Source of the DNA: Sphingobium psychrophilum
GTDB lineage: Bacteria; Pseudomonadota; Alphaproteobacteria; Sphingomonadales; Sphingomonadaceae
Direction of reading: 5' to 3'
DNA: 64,000 nucleotides
Assembly (NCBI RefSeq): GCF_012927105.1
Contig: NZ_JABBFV010000010.1
Location: forward strand, 62,001-126,000
The position numbers and the translations under genes are program-made. Position 1 is the stretch's first letter. Each line of letters opens with the position of its first letter. This document shows positions 63,557 through 64,000 of this stretch, piece after piece. The notes below the pieces were generated by a model. The model did not search any database. It was not told where the DNA came from and saw nothing but the letters and a program-made list of their open reading frames with translations.

Positions 63557-64000
63557 GTGACCCGATTTGTAAGCTTCCGCCGCCCCGACGGCACCCCCAG
63601 CTTCGGCCGCCAGGATGGCGAAACGATCGTGGAACTGGCGACCGACGCGACGCCCAGCCTGAAGGCCGCGTTGACCGACGGCAGTTTGGCGACACTGGCC
63701 GACGGCGCGACCTTCGCCGCTGCCGACATCGTGCTGCTGCCGGTGATCCCCGATCCCGCCAAGATATTGTGTGTCGGTTTGAACTATGCCGAACATGTCA
63801 AGGAAACCGGGCGCGAGCAGAAGGCGCATCCCGCGATCTTCGTGCGTTATGCCGACAGCCTGGTCGCCGACGGCCAACCGCTGGTAAAGCCGACCGTGAC
63901 CGAACGCTTCGATTATGAAGGTGAACTGGCGGTCATCATTGGCAAGCCGTGCCACAAGGTCGCTGCCGCCGACGCCATGGCCTATGTCGCGGGTTACGCT
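63557..64000 (+). CDS. fumarylacetoacetate hydrolase family protein (3' end outside window)
   Basis: The visible 148 residues start VTRFVSFRRPDGTPSFG (GTG 63557, with GGAGACAGAGAC upstream) and include CVGLNYAEHVKETG, PAIFVRYADSLV and YEGELAVIIGKPC, which are FAH-family metal-site blocks. Such enzymes hydrate, isomerise, decarboxylate or hydrolyse ring-cleavage products. In the same frame an earlier TTG at 63458 gives a 33-residue leader with LDRRTALAAIGGVLLG, a Tat-signal-like sequence. The gene is cut at the right edge. Confidence 0.85.
   Translation, partial: MTRFVSFRRPDGTPSFGRQDGETIVELATDATPSLKAALTDGSLATLADGATFAAADIVLLPVIPDPAKILCVGLNYAEHVKETGREQKAHPAIFVRYADSLVADGQPLVKPTVTERFDYEGELAVIIGKPCHKVAAADAMAYVAGYA

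Noticed and set aside
1-64000. CRISPR array, prophage or insertion sequence
   Set aside because: No regularly spaced repeats, transposase, integrase or phage structural genes were found. The repeats present are isolated palindromes.

Overview
The window is a high-GC, densely packed stretch of an alphaproteobacterial chromosome, almost certainly Sphingomonadaceae (Sphingobium/Sphingomonas-like). The strongest pointer is a 420-residue serine palmitoyltransferase that closely matches the Sphingomonas paucimobilis enzyme as I remember it, next to a small acyl carrier protein; these are the first steps of sphingolipid synthesis. A split glycine decarboxylase, an FeS-type photolyase, an NDUFS4-like Complex I subunit and dispersed palindromic repeats also fit. 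I see no transposase, integrase, phage gene, CRISPR array or rRNA. Nearly everything looks chromosomal and vertically inherited.

Layout. 1-2.6 kb: end of a SPOR-domain envelope protein, then dgt. 2.6-8.2 kb: a tandem glycine riboswitch followed by gcvT-gcvH-gcvPA-gcvPB and a DUF938 methyltransferase. 8.2-17.5 kb: a possible Tam41-like nucleotidyltransferase, two hybrid histidine kinases, spt plus its ACP, a Complex I accessory subunit and hrpB. 17.5-24.3 kb: TSUP permease, polyprenyl synthase, chorismate mutase, cupin/JmjC-like protein, DMT exporter, ccmA-ccmB, a zincin-like metallopeptidase and pterin dehydratase. 24.4-33.5 kb: lipoprotein plus patatin pair, an EEP-family hydrolase, radA, cvpA, and a leftward SDR/proB/obgE block. 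33.5-41.2 kb: a TetR regulator divergent from a diiron-like hydrolase, two GNATs, rpmA/rplU, small membrane proteins, a YbaL-type antiporter and an FeS photolyase. 41.2-46.3 kb: DEAD-box helicase, rplA/rplK, nusG/secE and tRNA-Trp. 46.3-49.7 kb: YihY, a degenerate dihydroorotase and pyrB. 49.7-57.3 kb: a PYROXD2-like oxidoreductase, Rieske oxygenase, BASS transporter, enoyl-CoA hydratase, an XRE-cupin/DMT pair, a lipoprotein, MarR and tRNA-Gln.

57.4-64.0 kb is the most accessory-looking part. A PLP dehydratase overlaps a LysR gene, followed by a tight set: amidohydrolase, MhpA-like flavin hydroxylase, GlcG/HbpS-like protein, type I extradiol dioxygenase and a fumarylacetoacetate hydrolase-family enzyme cut by the window edge. 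Together these read as an uncharacterised aromatic ring-cleavage operon. The substrate cannot be read from sequence.

Other points of interest: a dihydroorotase-like protein beside pyrB that has lost most of its metal ligands; at least eight copies of a dispersed palindromic repeat; duplicated hairpins between secE and nusG; a Tat-like leader in frame ahead of the last gene; and a small duplication that lengthens one kinase across a convergent stop codon. Function calls come from recognising family motifs by eye; no database search was run.
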